A stretch of 64,000 nucleotides of DNA from positions 59,647 to 123,646 of the forward strand of contig JAILCT010000043.1 of the NCBI GenBank assembly GCA_024690425.1, read 5' to 3'. This DNA comes from Lachnospiraceae bacterium. Lineage in GTDB: Bacteria; Bacillota_A; Clostridia; Lachnospirales; Lachnospiraceae. Under the pieces are notes generated by a model. It saw only the letters and a program-made list of their open reading frames with translations. It made no database searches and had not been told where the DNA came from. A program made the translations under genes and the position numbers. Below, piece after piece: positions 26,501-34,781 of this stretch (within the stretch, counting starts at the first letter, position 1; each line of letters starts with the position of its first letter).

Positions 26501-27250
26501 TTACATATATCTGTCCTTAAGCGAATAAACCATATCAGAATACAGCTTCTTGCAATCCTCGTAATCGCCTGACTCGATAAGACTTATGCAGGGACTTATA
26601 TACCTGTTGAATATATCCCTGTAAGTATCCGCCGACTCATTGCCCTTGTTGATCCTGTTAACGATCGTGGGTGCGATATTATAATAGGTTTCAACCACTT
26701 CCCTGCCCTCATCACTCCCAAGCAGATAGTCATCCCTGTAGTCCCTTAAAGTACGAAGCTCGTAACAGTCATCATCCTTATTAAGGCTCCTGCACACAGC
26801 CGTTGTAATGTAGCAGAGCTTACGCTTGAAGCCTCCGTCTATCTCCTCAAATGTTCCGACAGACAGCTTATTTCCCTTAAAGGTATCGTTCCATGCATCT
26901 GCCATGGCCTGTGCAAGCTCCTTACAGGATTCACGTCCCGCATTTACAAGTGAAGGAAATACATAAACCGTAAGGACCATGTTGTTATCCATGATAAAAC
27001 GTTCCTTCTCTGACTTCTTATTGAGCTTGTCGCATTCCCCTTTTGAAAAAGATGCAAAATCACCTGCAAGAGCGGTTATGTATGCCTTCTTGTCTTCGCT
27101 TGATGAATAGCCCTCATCAATGGCAGAAAAAAGTGAATTGTATTTATCACAGTAGTCCTTGAAGGCGTCCTTGTAGGTGTCCTTGTTGAACAGCTTCATA
27201 AGAGGCATGTTGTTAAAAAGCATGCCTGAAAGTTCTGTATTTATATCCAT
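26501..27250 (-). CDS. CFI-box-CTERM domain protein, function unknown
   Basis: A 249-residue soluble protein. The C-terminal half matches the CFI-box pattern: CYITTAVCRSL (for the usual CFIATA), then ELRTLRDYRDDYLLGSDEGR, EVVETYYNIAPTIVNRI and ISPCISLIESGDYEDC. The box is defined by sequence only and its biochemical role is not known. The N-terminal 130 residues are helical, charged and not recognised. There is no signal peptide or membrane helix. It is placed between yebC and metY; the context does not assign a function. Confidence 0.75.
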   Translation of the reverse strand: MDINTELSGMLFNNMPLMKLFNKDTYKDAFKDYCDKYNSLFSAIDEGYSSSEDKKAYITALAGDFASFSKGECDKLNKKSEKERFIMDNNMVLTVYVFPSLVNAGRESCKELAQAMADAWNDTFKGNKLSVGTFEEIDGGFKRKLCYITTAVCRSLNKDDDCYELRTLRDYRDDYLLGSDEGREVVETYYNIAPTIVNRINKGNESADTYRDIFNRYISPCISLIESGDYEDCKKLYSDMVYSLKDRYM

Positions 27251-27311
27251 CTTATTATCCTTTTCAATTAATTCAGTTACAGCTCGTGCCTACTCAAAAC
27301 GCTGTAACGAA

Positions 27312-28040
27312 TTACTCATCCCAGTTATGATATACGGCCTGGACGTCGTCATCTTCATCGAGAAGATCAAGGGTCTTCTGGATATTCTTGATCGCGGTCT
27401 CGTCCGTCAGGGTGACCCAGGTCTGAGGGATCATAGTAACTTCGGCTTCAGCCATCTTGATACCCTGCTCTTCAAGAGCCTCTCTTACATCCGAGAACGA
27501 ATCGGGATCGGTAAGGATCTCATAGCTGTCCTCCTCATCGGAAAAATCCTCGGCTCCGGAATCAAGTGCTGCCATCATGAGATCATCGGGATCCATGTCG
27601 CACTCTTCCTTGTCGATGATGATCTGGCCCTTCTTATCGAACATAAAGGACACACATCCGGGGGTGCCTACGTTGCCGTAGCCCTTGGTGAAGGCACTCC
27701 TTACATTGGCTGCCGTCCTGTTCTTGTTATCCGTAAGGGCATCTACGATAATGGCTATTCCGTTGGGTCCGTAGCCTTCATATGATACATATTCGTAATT
27801 GACACTGTTTGCATCGCCTGCAGCCTTCTTGATACCGCGGTCTATGGTATCATTGGGCATGTTGTTGGCCTTGGCCTTGGCGATAACATCACGAAGCTTG
27901 CTGTTATTATTGGGATCGGGACCGCCTTCCTTAACCGCAACCGCTATCTCACGGCCGATTATTGTAAAGATCTTGCCCTTGGCGGCATCGTTCTTCTCTT
28001 TCTTATGCTTGATATTTGCGAATTTCGAATGTCCTGACAT
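27312..28040 (-). CDS. yebC: YebC/PmpR family protein
   Basis: A 242-residue member of the widespread YebC family (TACO1-like). Start [20 protein letters not shown], then [37 protein letters not shown] and the acidic C-terminal domain. Members have been described as DNA-binding transcriptional regulators and, more recently, as factors that help ribosomes through proline-rich stretches; sequence does not decide between them. It has its own promoter, with GAGGT before ATG 28040. Confidence 0.95.
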   Translation of the reverse strand: MSGHSKFANIKHKKEKNDAAKGKIFTIIGREIAVAVKEGGPDPNNNSKLRDVIAKAKANNMPNDTIDRGIKKAAGDANSVNYEYVSYEGYGPNGIAIIVDALTDNKNRTAANVRSAFTKGYGNVGTPGCVSFMFDKKGQIIIDKEECDMDPDDLMMAALDSGAEDFSDEEDSYEILTDPDSFSDVREALEEQGIKMAEAEVTMIPQTWVTLTDETAIKNIQKTLDLLDEDDDVQAVYHNWDE

Positions 28041-28077
28041 ATTATTACCTCATATTCTCTTCTTTGCACTAACGTTT

Positions 28078-28106
28078 ATAGTAACATTATTTTATGGATT
28101 TAACAA
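28078..28106 (-). promoter_or_regulatory. promoter of yebC
   Basis: TTGTTA (28106-28101) and TACTAT (28083-28078) with a 17-base spacer, start near 28071, about 30 bases before the ATG. It lies immediately after the alr stop. Confidence 0.65.
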
Positions 28107-28112
28107 GCCAAA

Positions 28113-29237
28113 TCACACATACTTGCGGGGCACCCTGTCGGATATACCGCATACAAGCTCATAGTTAAAACGTCCGGACAGGGCTCCGAGGTCCTCGGCC
28201 GTAATGGAATTGCCGCCGCTGTTGCCGAGCAGGATCACCTCATCATATTCACACGCCTCCGGGATATCAGTAACATCTACCATGAGCTGGTCCATACATA
28301 CCCTTCCGAGTATCGGGGCTTTTTTCCCTTTTATAAGGACATATCCCTTATTTGATAATGACCTCGGATAGCCATCGGCATATCCTACCGGTATTGTTGC
28401 TACCCTTGCGGGCTTGTCGGTTCTGTATATCCCCCCGTAGCTTATCTCCCTTCCTGCCGGGAGTTCCTTTATATAAACGATGGAACTCTTAAGCGACATT
28501 GCCGGTTCAAGCTTGATGGGTTCCGTTATCTCCTCTCCCGAAGGGGAAAGACCGTACATGGTAATACCGGCCCTTACAAGATCAAGATTTGCTTCTGGCA
28601 TCGTAAGGATTGCGGCCGAATTGGAACAGTGCAGCAGCTCCGGTATGAGTCCTTCTCTCCCGCACTTATCGGCAAAGTCGGTAAAACGTGAAAACTGAGC
28701 CTTCGCCGGTGCCTTATCATCCTCATCCGCCCTTGCGAAATGAGTGAACATTCCCTCAACGTCAAGCATATCATAAGATGCTATCTTTAGTGCAGTCCTG
28801 ACACCTTCATCATCACATGGCAGGCCGATCCTTGACATACCCGTATCGACCTTGATATGGATCTTACATCTCTTACCTACTGCCCTTGCCGCTTCGCTTA
28901 GCTGTCTTGCCGTTTCTTCCTTGAATACAGCGGGCCGGATGGACAGCCTTATCATGTCTTCGTAATTATCGGGGAAGGTATATCCGAGCACAAGGATCGG
29001 TTTTTTTATACCTCCGTTCCTGAGCTTAAACGCTTCCTCTGCTGTTGCTGTTGCGTATCCGAAAACATGGTCTATCTGTTCAAGCCTTACCGCTATCTGC
29101 AGGGCTCCGTGGCCGTAACCGTCTGCCTTTATCACGGCAAGTATCCGGGTTCCCGGTTTGATAAGCCCCTCCATGTTCTTTATATTGTTCTCAATGGCAT
29201 CCAGAGAGATCTCTGCCACTACTCTTTTCTTACTCAT
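28113..29237 (-). CDS. alr: alanine racemase
   Basis: PLP enzyme that makes D-alanine for peptidoglycan. The 374 residues carry the PLP lysine motif LAVIKADGYGHGALQIA, KVDTGMSRIGLP, the C-terminal-domain tyrosine region IPVGYADGYPRSL, and CMDQLMVDVTD. It overlaps the 3' end of nnr by 8 bases, and its GGAGG site lies inside nnr, so translation is probably coupled. Confidence 0.96.
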   Translation of the reverse strand: MSKKRVVAEISLDAIENNIKNMEGLIKPGTRILAVIKADGYGHGALQIAVRLEQIDHVFGYATATAEEAFKLRNGGIKKPILVLGYTFPDNYEDMIRLSIRPAVFKEETARQLSEAARAVGKRCKIHIKVDTGMSRIGLPCDDEGVRTALKIASYDMLDVEGMFTHFARADEDDKAPAKAQFSRFTDFADKCGREGLIPELLHCSNSAAILTMPEANLDLVRAGITMYGLSPSGEEITEPIKLEPAMSLKSSIVYIKELPAGREISYGGIYRTDKPARVATIPVGYADGYPRSLSNKGYVLIKGKKAPILGRVCMDQLMVDVTDIPEACEYDEVILLGNSGGNSITAEDLGALSGRFNYELVCGISDRVPRKYV

Positions 29238-30741
29238 CTACTGCCTCCAGCAGGGTCTTAAGTTCATTTATAAGATCCGTGGTCATAAGTCCCGACCTTC
29301 CTTTTTTCAGGGCAGCCGCATCTCCTGCCGACCCATGGATATAGCATGCATACCTTGCGGCATCATAGGCATTAAGGCCACGACCCAGGAATGCCGCCAC
29401 GATCCCGAACAGGCAGTCACCCATCCCGGCTACGGCCATACCATTGTTGCCGGTGATATTGACACAACACTCGCCGTCAGCACCCGCTATTATCGTTCTG
29501 GCATCCTTGGTAACACAGGTTAAGTTGTATTCCGTCGCTGTATCCCTGGTCAGGGAAATAAGGGAATTCATGACCTCTTCCTTATCCCTGTCAATGAATC
29601 TGGCGAATTCGCCCACATGAGGGGTTATTATTATCTCACGTCCGATACCCTTCTTCAGGGTCAGCTTATACTTCTTTAATATAACAAGTGCATCGGCATC
29701 AAGGACCAGCGGGCCGTTTGACTTGAAAAATGCGAATTCAAACAGTTCCTTGGCCATCTTGTCCCTGCCTATACCGGGGCCTATAGCCGTAACGTCAGCC
29801 CAGTTTACGGCTTCAGCCAGTTTTTCATGATCTATCGATTCATCATATGTATCAACGATGGCTTCGGGGATCTTATCAAGAATAAGCTGTCTGTTCGCCT
29901 TATGGGTAAATATCCTGACCATTCCGGCCCCTGCCTTAAAGCATGAAAGAGCCGCAATAAATGCACATCCACCCATGGATTCGCTTCCGGCAATGATGAG
30001 AACCTTGCCGTAAGTCCCCTTGTTCGAACGCCCTGTTCTCTTCAGCTGCTTATTTGCGAGGAAATCCTTTTTGGTAATGAATTTAAGCCAGGGCTTCTCA
30101 TCACCGAGCGACTCATCGGTAATGCCTATGTTCGCAAGCATTACATGTCCTGCATACTCCGCTCCGGGATACATCAACAGTCCTCTCTTGTAATATGCAA
30201 AGGTGACTGTCATGTCTGCCCTTATGGCAGCTCCCATTACTTCTCCTGTTGTCGCATTTATGCCTGAAGGGATGTCTACGGACACTATCTTGGCTCCGTT
30301 CTCCTTGAAGGAATTGATCCCCTCCACAAATGCCGCTGTATCCCGCTCGAGATTGCGGTTTAATCCTATCCCGAAGATCGCATCGATTATAAGGGTATAT
30401 TCATCATCCTTAACAGATGACCTTATTGGGATCCCGTAGCTCTTGACACTCTCCAGGTTCTGAAGAGTCTCGGGGCCCATATGCGCAGGCGATCCTGCGA
30501 GAAGGACATCAACCTTTATCTTCCTCTCATGAAGAAGGCGGGCTATTGCCAGTCCGTCTCCTCCGTTGTTACCCGATCCGCATACAACAAGCACGCGTTT
30601 TAAGTTGAACTTATCATGTATTATTGCCGCAACACACTTAAGAGCGGCTCTCTCCATGAGAACCTCTGAAGGAACATGAAAGTTCCTTATCGTGAACTCA
30701 TCGGCATTCTTCATTTCATCGGCTGTAAGTATGTATTCCAA
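29230..30741 (-). CDS. nnr: bifunctional NAD(P)HX epimerase / ADP-dependent dehydratase
   Basis: Repairs hydrated NADH and NADPH. Residues about 1-215 are the epimerase (YjeF-N) domain: VCGSGNNGGDGLAIARLL and SVDIPSGINATTGEV; about 225-500 is the ribokinase-like dehydratase domain: KVLIIAGSESMGGCAFIAAL, ITPHVGEFARFI and NNGMAVAGMGDCLFGIVAAF (usual GTGD reads GMGD). The start codon is TTG at 30741, with AAGGAAG about 9 bases upstream and the previous stop two bases away. Next to alr, as often seen in Firmicutes. Confidence 0.94.
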   Translation of the reverse strand: MEYILTADEMKNADEFTIRNFHVPSEVLMERAALKCVAAIIHDKFNLKRVLVVCGSGNNGGDGLAIARLLHERKIKVDVLLAGSPAHMGPETLQNLESVKSYGIPIRSSVKDDEYTLIIDAIFGIGLNRNLERDTAAFVEGINSFKENGAKIVSVDIPSGINATTGEVMGAAIRADMTVTFAYYKRGLLMYPGAEYAGHVMLANIGITDESLGDEKPWLKFITKKDFLANKQLKRTGRSNKGTYGKVLIIAGSESMGGCAFIAALSCFKAGAGMVRIFTHKANRQLILDKIPEAIVDTYDESIDHEKLAEAVNWADVTAIGPGIGRDKMAKELFEFAFFKSNGPLVLDADALVILKKYKLTLKKGIGREIIITPHVGEFARFIDRDKEEVMNSLISLTRDTATEYNLTCVTKDARTIIAGADGECCVNITGNNGMAVAGMGDCLFGIVAAFLGRGLNAYDAARYACYIHGSAGDAAALKKGRSGLMTTDLINELKTLLEAVDE

Positions 30742-30743
30742 TT

Positions 30744-31394
30744 CTAGTCTTCCTTATTCTCGGCTTTCTCCGTTGTCTCTTCCTTCTTCTCAGGTTTCTT
30801 GAGTGTTGGTTCGTAGCGGAGATCGAATATCTCCATCACCTCGGGCCCGAATATGTCATGCATATACGTATACAGGTCGGCGTTCTGGAATTCCTTCTCC
30901 TGTTTTTTTATGATGTTCTTCTTAAGCTGGATCCTTACCTCATGGATCCAGTCCGCTATTTTTTCGATCTCATCGGTGTTCTCGGACAGGGTCTCATAAC
31001 AGAGGGCCATTGTCTGCAGCATAAGCTCCTTGTTAACGCTGTCTATCTGTCTCGGAAGGTCTAAAAGCTCATCCTCGAGTGCATCCATCTTATCGTTGGA
31101 CTCGTTGATAAGACGCTTGCTGTCACTGACCTTCTTCTCGGATTGGTCACCGCTCTCATCCATGGAACTCACTATATTGTTCATGAGTTCGCCCTTGATC
31201 TTCTTAAGGTCCTTGATCTCGGAATTGATTCGCCCCTGTCTCTTAAGCAGATCCGTCAGTTCCTTCTCCAGCTTCTCTATCTCCGGAGTTATCCCGGCTC
31301 TTTTAAAGAGCTGGTGCCACTTGGCATCAAGGATAAGTACCGGTATACGCTTGTCGGCAAGTGCAGCCTTGAATTTTTCCTCGGAAATAGGCAT
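30744..31394 (-). CDS. coiled-coil protein, function unknown
   Basis: A 216-residue, highly charged soluble protein. The N-terminus (ALADKRIPVLILDAKWHQLF) looks like a small fixed motif; residues about 38-140 form a predicted coiled coil rich in Glu, Lys and Leu; the C-terminal part has YTYMHDIFGPEVMEIFDLRY and a disordered KKPEKKEETTEKAE tail. I recognise no family. The position between rex and nnr with gaps of 2 and 18 bases suggests co-expression with the redox-linked genes. AGGAGG precedes ATG 31394. Confidence 0.75.
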   Translation of the reverse strand: MPISEEKFKAALADKRIPVLILDAKWHQLFKRAGITPEIEKLEKELTDLLKRQGRINSEIKDLKKIKGELMNNIVSSMDESGDQSEKKVSDSKRLINESNDKMDALEDELLDLPRQIDSVNKELMLQTMALCYETLSENTDEIEKIADWIHEVRIQLKKNIIKKQEKEFQNADLYTYMHDIFGPEVMEIFDLRYEPTLKKPEKKEETTEKAENKED

Positions 31395-31412
31395 ATTATC
31401 CTCCTGTTCCCT

Positions 31413-32048
31413 TTACTTATCCTGGTTGTTGCTGATATTATATGACAGCCTCATAAGGCTCTCGGACAGATGTACGTTCTCGACTTCGATATTATCGGGA
31501 ACATCAAGATCGATATGTGCGAAATTCCATATGCCCTTTATCCCGTAGGATACCAGCTTCTCGGCTACTGCCCTGGCATCTGTCTTAGGGATCGTAAGCA
31601 CTGCTATGTCTATATCGTTGTCCTTCATAAAGGCTTCTATATCCTCCATGGGGCGCACACTGATACCACGGATCATCTTGCCGTGGATCGCCTTGTTATG
31701 GTCGAATATCCCCTTTATGATAAAGCCTCTCTTTTCAAAATTAACGTAATTGGCCAGAGCCTGTCCCAGATTGCCCGCCCCTATAAGTATAAGGTTGTGC
31801 TTCTGGTCAAGCCCCAGGATATTACCTATCTCATCATAGAGATACTTGACATTATATCCGTATCCCTGCTGGCCGAAACCGCCGAAATTGTTAAGGTCCT
31901 GTCTTATCTGCGATGCGGTGACCCTCATTAACCCTGAAAGTTCCTGTGACGATATACGCTCGACACCCTCATCGTTAAGTTCACCCAGATACCTGTAGTA
32001 TCTGGGAAGCCGGCTGATGACCGCTTTTGATATATCCTTTGCTTCCAA
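31413..32048 (-). CDS. rex: redox-sensing transcriptional repressor Rex
   Basis: Represses fermentation genes when the NADH/NAD ratio is low. N-terminal winged helix ISKAVISRLPRYYRYLGEL and QIRQDLNNFGGFGQQGYGYN; C-terminal Rossmann domain LILIGAGNLGQALANYVNF; the C-terminal helix follows. The frame is open to an ATG at 32081, inside icd, but TTG at 32048 has a perfect GGAGGA 7 bases upstream, right after the icd stop, and gives the normal N-terminus (MEAKDISKAV). 211 residues is standard. No Rex box (TTGTTAAN4TTAACAA-like) was seen at the promoter of this run. Confidence 0.95.
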   Translation of the reverse strand: MEAKDISKAVISRLPRYYRYLGELNDEGVERISSQELSGLMRVTASQIRQDLNNFGGFGQQGYGYNVKYLYDEIGNILGLDQKHNLILIGAGNLGQALANYVNFEKRGFIIKGIFDHNKAIHGKMIRGISVRPMEDIEAFMKDNDIDIAVLTIPKTDARAVAEKLVSYGIKGIWNFAHIDLDVPDNIEVENVHLSESLMRLSYNISNNQDK

Positions 32049-32064
32049 CCGATCGTCCTCCGAT

Positions 32065-33276
32065 TCACATGGATGATTCAAGTGTCTTCCTTATGGCCTT
32101 TATAAAGTCAAGGCTGTTAAGGACTGTGGGAGAATCAAGTGTCGTGATCAGGGCAAGGTCTTTGGTCATCATGCCCTTTTCAATGGTATCTATCGTTGCC
32201 TTCTCAAGCTTGTCCGCAAACGTACACAGGTCATTGATGCCGTCAAGTTCGCCCCTCTTCCTGAGGGCTCCGGTCCATGCGAATATCGTCGCTACCGAGT
32301 TGGTTGAAGTCTCCTCGCCCTTAAGGTACTTGTAGTAATGACGCTGTACGGTTCCGTGAGCTGCCTCGTACTCATATACACCCGTAGGTGATACAAGGAC
32401 CGATGTCATCATTGCCAGTGAACCGAATGCCGATGATACCATATCGCTCATAACATCACCGTCGTAATTCTTGCAGGCCCATATCATGCCGCCCTCAGAC
32501 CTCATGATCCTGGCAACTATATCATCTATGAGAGTATAGAAGAATTCTATGCCCGCAGCTTCGAATTTATCCTTGTATTCCTTCTCATATATCTCGGCGA
32601 ATATATCCTTGAAGTGATGATCATACTTCTTGGAGATAGTATCCTTGGCACCAAACCAGAGGTCCTGCTTGCGGTCAAGTGCATAATTAAAGCAGCATCT
32701 TGCGAATGCCTCGATCGATGCGGTACAGTTATGGACTCCCTGGATCACTCCGCCCTTTTCGTCAAAATCATGTATGAGCTGTCTTGTTTCCTTCCCGTCA
32801 GCTGATGTGAACACAAGCTCAGCCTTGCCTGCTCTCTCAACCTTCATCTCTGAATTAAGATAGATATCACCGTAAGCATGCCTTGCTATCGTGATGGGTT
32901 TCTTCCAGTTCTTAACGTAAGGTTCGATCCCCTTTACTATAATGGGAGCGCGGAAGACCGTACCGTTTAACATGGCACGGATGGTTCCGTTGGGGCTCTT
33001 CCACATTTCCTTAAGGTCGTACTCCTTTACCCTGGCTGCATTGGGCGTGATCGTTGCACACTTTACCGCAACCCCGTACTTCTCGGTCGCTTTGGCTGAA
33101 TCCTTTGTAACCTGATCATCCGTTTCATTCCTGTGTTTAAGACCCAGATCATAGTATTCGGTCTTAAGATCTATAAAAGGAGCAAGCAGTTCATCCTTGA
33201 TCATCTGCCACAATATCCTGGTCATCTCATCCCCGTCCATCTCAACAAGGGGTGTTATCATTTCGATTTTGCTCAT
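32065..33276 (-). CDS. icd: NADP-dependent isocitrate dehydrogenase, eukaryote-like type
   Basis: Oxidises isocitrate to 2-oxoglutarate, giving NADPH and the carbon skeleton of glutamate. The 403 residues match the homodimeric eukaryote-like class: [75 protein letters not shown]. The start is ATG 33276 with AGGAGA upstream, not the longer frame to 33351. It follows the Re-citrate synthase gene by 23 bases, completing a citrate-to-oxoglutarate branch except for aconitase, which is not in the window. Confidence 0.96.
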   Translation of the reverse strand: MSKIEMITPLVEMDGDEMTRILWQMIKDELLAPFIDLKTEYYDLGLKHRNETDDQVTKDSAKATEKYGVAVKCATITPNAARVKEYDLKEMWKSPNGTIRAMLNGTVFRAPIIVKGIEPYVKNWKKPITIARHAYGDIYLNSEMKVERAGKAELVFTSADGKETRQLIHDFDEKGGVIQGVHNCTASIEAFARCCFNYALDRKQDLWFGAKDTISKKYDHHFKDIFAEIYEKEYKDKFEAAGIEFFYTLIDDIVARIMRSEGGMIWACKNYDGDVMSDMVSSAFGSLAMMTSVLVSPTGVYEYEAAHGTVQRHYYKYLKGEETSTNSVATIFAWTGALRKRGELDGINDLCTFADKLEKATIDTIEKGMMTKDLALITTLDSPTVLNSLDFIKAIRKTLESSM

Positions 33277-33299
33277 CACTGTTCTCCTCTTTCCTGGGT

Positions 33300-34718
33300 T
33301 TACTTTCTCTTCTTGGGTACCTTCATCTGCGGGATACCAAGATCGCTGCATGTCTGCGATATTATGCTTACAAGCTCGTCATTGGTCATTACGGTAACAC
33401 GGCCGCCCTCATACTCACTGTCCACGATCTCCTTGATACGCTTGACAAGCGGCGAATTCTTATCGACGTGCTCTTCTGCGGGAAGCTTATAATAGGTATT
33501 GATCCAATGGGCTATGCCGGCAAGTCCCGATGTGTTGGAAACAGCACACAATACCGGCCTGTTAAGGAACTTCTCCGTATCGAATATATTGTATATCTCC
33601 TCGTTCTTGAGAAGTCCGTCGGCATGAATACCTGCCCTGGTCACATTGAAGTTCTCACCTACAAACGGAGTCCTCGGAGGGATCTGGTAGCCGATCTCCT
33701 TCTCGTAGTACTCGGCAAGTTCGGTGATTATGGTCGTATCCATCCCGTTAAGGTCACCCTTTAACTGGGCATATTCGAATACCATTGCCTCAAGAGGCGT
33801 GTTTCCGGTCCTCTCTCCTATACCGAAAAGTGAACAGTTGACTCCCGAGCATCCATACAGCCATGCTGTGGTTGAATTGGATACAGCCTTGTAGAAATCA
33901 TTGTGTCCGTGCCACTCAAGCAGATGAGGATCAACGCCCGCATGCTTGTTAAGTCCGTATATTATACCCTGAACGGATCTGGGAATGACCGCACCGGGAT
34001 AATTGACACCGTAACCCATGGTATCGCATGCCCTTATCTTGATCGGTATCTTATATTCTTCCATAAGACGCATGAGCTCAAGGCAGAAGGGTATAACATA
34101 ACCGTAAATGTCCGCCCTTGTAATGTCCTCAAGATGACACCTGGGGCTTATTCCCTCCTCAAGACAATCCCTGACTATGTTAAGGTAATGATCCATGGCC
34201 TGGCGGCGGTTCATCTTCAGCTTATAGAAAATATGGTAGTCGGAGCACGATACAAGGATTCCCGTCTCCTTCATTCCTATTTCCTTGACAAGCTTGAAGT
34301 CCTCCTTGCTGGCCCTTATCCAGCTCGTTATCTCAGGGAACTGATATCCCCTCTCCATACACTTATACACAGCATCCCTGTCCTTCTTGCTGTAGAGGAA
34401 GAACTCCGATGCCCTGATCATCCCGTTAGGTCCGCCCAGCTTATGGAGATAGTCATATATCGTAACTATCTGCTCCGTAGTGTAAGGGGCCCTGCTCTGC
34501 TGTCCGTCCCTGAAGGTTGTATCGGTTATCCATATCTCCTTTGGCATATTATGGGGTACGATACGGTCGTTGAATGCGATCTTGGGAACTTCTTCATATG
34601 GGAACAGATTCCTGAATACATTCGGTGTTTCAACGTCTGCCAGAATATACATGTACTCTTCAAGTTCGAGCAGGTTATTCTTGGTATTCATGCGTACAAC
34701 TCTGTTTTCCGTTTTCAT
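33300..34718 (-). CDS. Re-citrate synthase (isopropylmalate/homocitrate synthase family)
   Basis: A 472-residue DRE-TIM metallolyase-family enzyme: [20 protein letters not shown] with the metal-binding [35 protein letters not shown] and [13 protein letters not shown]. Length, the long N-terminal extension and sequence such as [20 protein letters not shown] agree with the anaerobes' Re-face citrate synthase that replaces the ordinary Si enzyme; adjacency to icd supports citrate as product. Homocitrate or isopropylmalate synthase is the alternative, but no leu or lys genes adjoin. ATG 34718 has GGAG upstream. It is first in a run to alr. Confidence 0.88.
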   Translation of the reverse strand: MKTENRVVRMNTKNNLLELEEYMYILADVETPNVFRNLFPYEEVPKIAFNDRIVPHNMPKEIWITDTTFRDGQQSRAPYTTEQIVTIYDYLHKLGGPNGMIRASEFFLYSKKDRDAVYKCMERGYQFPEITSWIRASKEDFKLVKEIGMKETGILVSCSDYHIFYKLKMNRRQAMDHYLNIVRDCLEEGISPRCHLEDITRADIYGYVIPFCLELMRLMEEYKIPIKIRACDTMGYGVNYPGAVIPRSVQGIIYGLNKHAGVDPHLLEWHGHNDFYKAVSNSTTAWLYGCSGVNCSLFGIGERTGNTPLEAMVFEYAQLKGDLNGMDTTIITELAEYYEKEIGYQIPPRTPFVGENFNVTRAGIHADGLLKNEEIYNIFDTEKFLNRPVLCAVSNTSGLAGIAHWINTYYKLPAEEHVDKNSPLVKRIKEIVDSEYEGGRVTVMTNDELVSIISQTCSDLGIPQMKVPKKRK

Positions 34719-34753
34719 AATTTTTCTCCTTAATGTTTGACCACTAATAAAAC

Positions 34754-34781
34754 ATTATACTTACATAAAATCAATTTGCAA
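34754..34781 (-). promoter_or_regulatory. promoter of Re-citrate synthase run
   Basis: TTGCAA (34781-34776) and a perfect TATAAT (34759-34754) with a 16-base spacer. The -35 box lies in the last codons of the upstream leucine-rich-repeat gene and the stop codon is in the spacer. The leader is about 29 bases. Confidence 0.75.

Noticed and set aside
27276..27308. Inverted repeat GTTACAGC...GCTGTAAC after yebC
   Set aside because: The stem is 8 bp with a 17-base loop and there is no T-run after it, so it is not convincing as a terminator or an operator.
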